Positions 63,754 through 64,000 of a DNA stretch of 64,000 nt are shown one piece after another. Made by a program: the position numbers and the translations under genes. Under the pieces are notes generated by a model that saw only the letters and a program-made list of their open reading frames with translations, was not told the DNA's origin and searched no databases. The first letter of the stretch is position 1, and every line of letters starts with the position of its first letter. Source of the stretch: Armatimonadota bacterium. GTDB taxonomy: Bacteria > Armatimonadota > Hebobacteria > GCA-020354555 > CP070648. The stretch covers positions 47,733 through 111,732 of the forward strand of contig CP070648.1 in assembly GCA_020354555.1 (NCBI GenBank). The letters are read 5' to 3'.

Positions 63754-63831
63754 GTGGGTAAGTGGATGTCCGTGCTGCTGGCTCTGTTGTCCCTGATGCT
63801 GGCCGGTGGCGCGAGAATCATGTGGCCGTAA
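63754..63831 (+). CDS. 25-residue hydrophobic microprotein
   Basis: GTG at 63754, preceded by a perfect AGGAGGTG with optimal spacing, opens a 25-codon frame ending TAA at 63829-63831. The product has a basic start (GKW), a hydrophobic core (SVLLALLSLMLAGG) and a RIMWP end: a single membrane-spanning or signal-like peptide. It is too short for usual gene callers. It follows a structured leader and lies 76 bp before the next membrane-protein gene. Function unknown; a leader peptide or small membrane regulator are both possible. Confidence 0.6.
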   Translation: MGKWMSVLLALLSLMLAGGARIMWP

Positions 63832-63907
63832 GCTGACCACTACTTGAACTCGCGTAAATGCGAAGGCCCTGTGCTCCCGGTCCCCCTACGGATGCACTCA
63901 CGACAGA

Positions 63908-64000
63908 CATGCGGAATCTGCCGCCGCCATTACGGGCATATCTCGTCGCGGTCCCCATCCTCGGGGGCGCGCTTCTGGTCTGGTTGAGCCTCGGGCTCGC
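63908..64000 (+). CDS. Membrane protein, N-terminal 31 codons (cut by window end)
   Basis: ATG at 63908 (MRNLPPPLRAYLVAVPILGG) opens a frame to the window edge with a first transmembrane helix (AVPILGGALLVWLSLGL). The NLPP-LRAYL-AV opening recalls the N-terminal membrane region of some HD-GYP or MASE-type signalling proteins, but with 31 residues this is a guess. No clear ribosome site; GACAGAC precedes the ATG. Confidence 0.5.

Overview
The window is 64 kb of GC-rich (mostly 60-70 %), gene-dense bacterial chromosome. Most genes have good Shine-Dalgarno sites, and GTG or TTG starts are frequent. I see no rRNA, no convincing tRNA, no CRISPR array, no insertion sequence and no prophage genes. 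The mixture of type IV pilus retraction ATPases, a gyrB-gyrA pair, an alaS-ruvX-mltG cluster of the kind known from Firmicutes, RicT/YaaT, and many secreted carbohydrate-active or FAD-dependent proteins suggests an uncultured environmental bacterium, possibly Armatimonadota or a neighbouring phylum. That placement is inference from gene content only.

Layout. 1-6.4 kb: the 3' end of an FAD-dependent oxidoreductase, a P-type cation ATPase, a VOC/glyoxalase-like protein and a Gfo/Idh/MocA oxidoreductase. 6.8-18.6 kb, housekeeping: ricT and mfd (one minus-strand unit), purN, comF, an unknown membrane-anchored secreted protein, three consecutive pilT paralogues, and pth. 18.9-27.8 kb: a family 9 glycoside hydrolase, a FecR-domain protein next to a CHASE2-GAF-PAS histidine kinase, a CBS-pair protein, a small membrane protein that looks frameshifted, and a zinc alcohol dehydrogenase. 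28-43.4 kb, polysaccharide/accessory region: a propeller plus six-hairpin protein, a BON protein, several secreted proteins (a CBM9-like giant, a parallel beta-helix protein, a TIM-barrel/ThuA-like protein), a PL22-like oligogalacturonate lyase, a Tat-exported aldo/keto reductase and small membrane proteins. 43.6-48.7 kb: gyrB and gyrA behind a near-consensus promoter. 48.9-54.3 kb: a polytopic membrane protein, a secreted unknown and a tandem M16 protease. 54.4-61.6 kb: the compact minus-strand unit alaS, membrane phosphatase-like protein, ruvX, mltG, PASTA protein, with overlapping or nearly touching genes. 62-64 kb: a bacterioferritin-like protein, a protein with an internal duplication, a structured leader, a 25-residue hydrophobic microprotein that is easily missed, and the first 31 codons of a membrane protein cut by the window end.

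Most notable signals: GyrA ends in a 70-residue Lys/Arg/Ala/Pro tail like histone H1, and both gyrase subunits differ at residues that are otherwise very conserved or that bind quinolones. gyrB has a promoter followed at once by a terminator-like hairpin. mfd appears to be transcribed without a leader. A structured leader, a microprotein and a membrane-protein gene close the window. The longer gaps between genes are full of short palindromic dispersed repeats, some of which have entered coding sequence.
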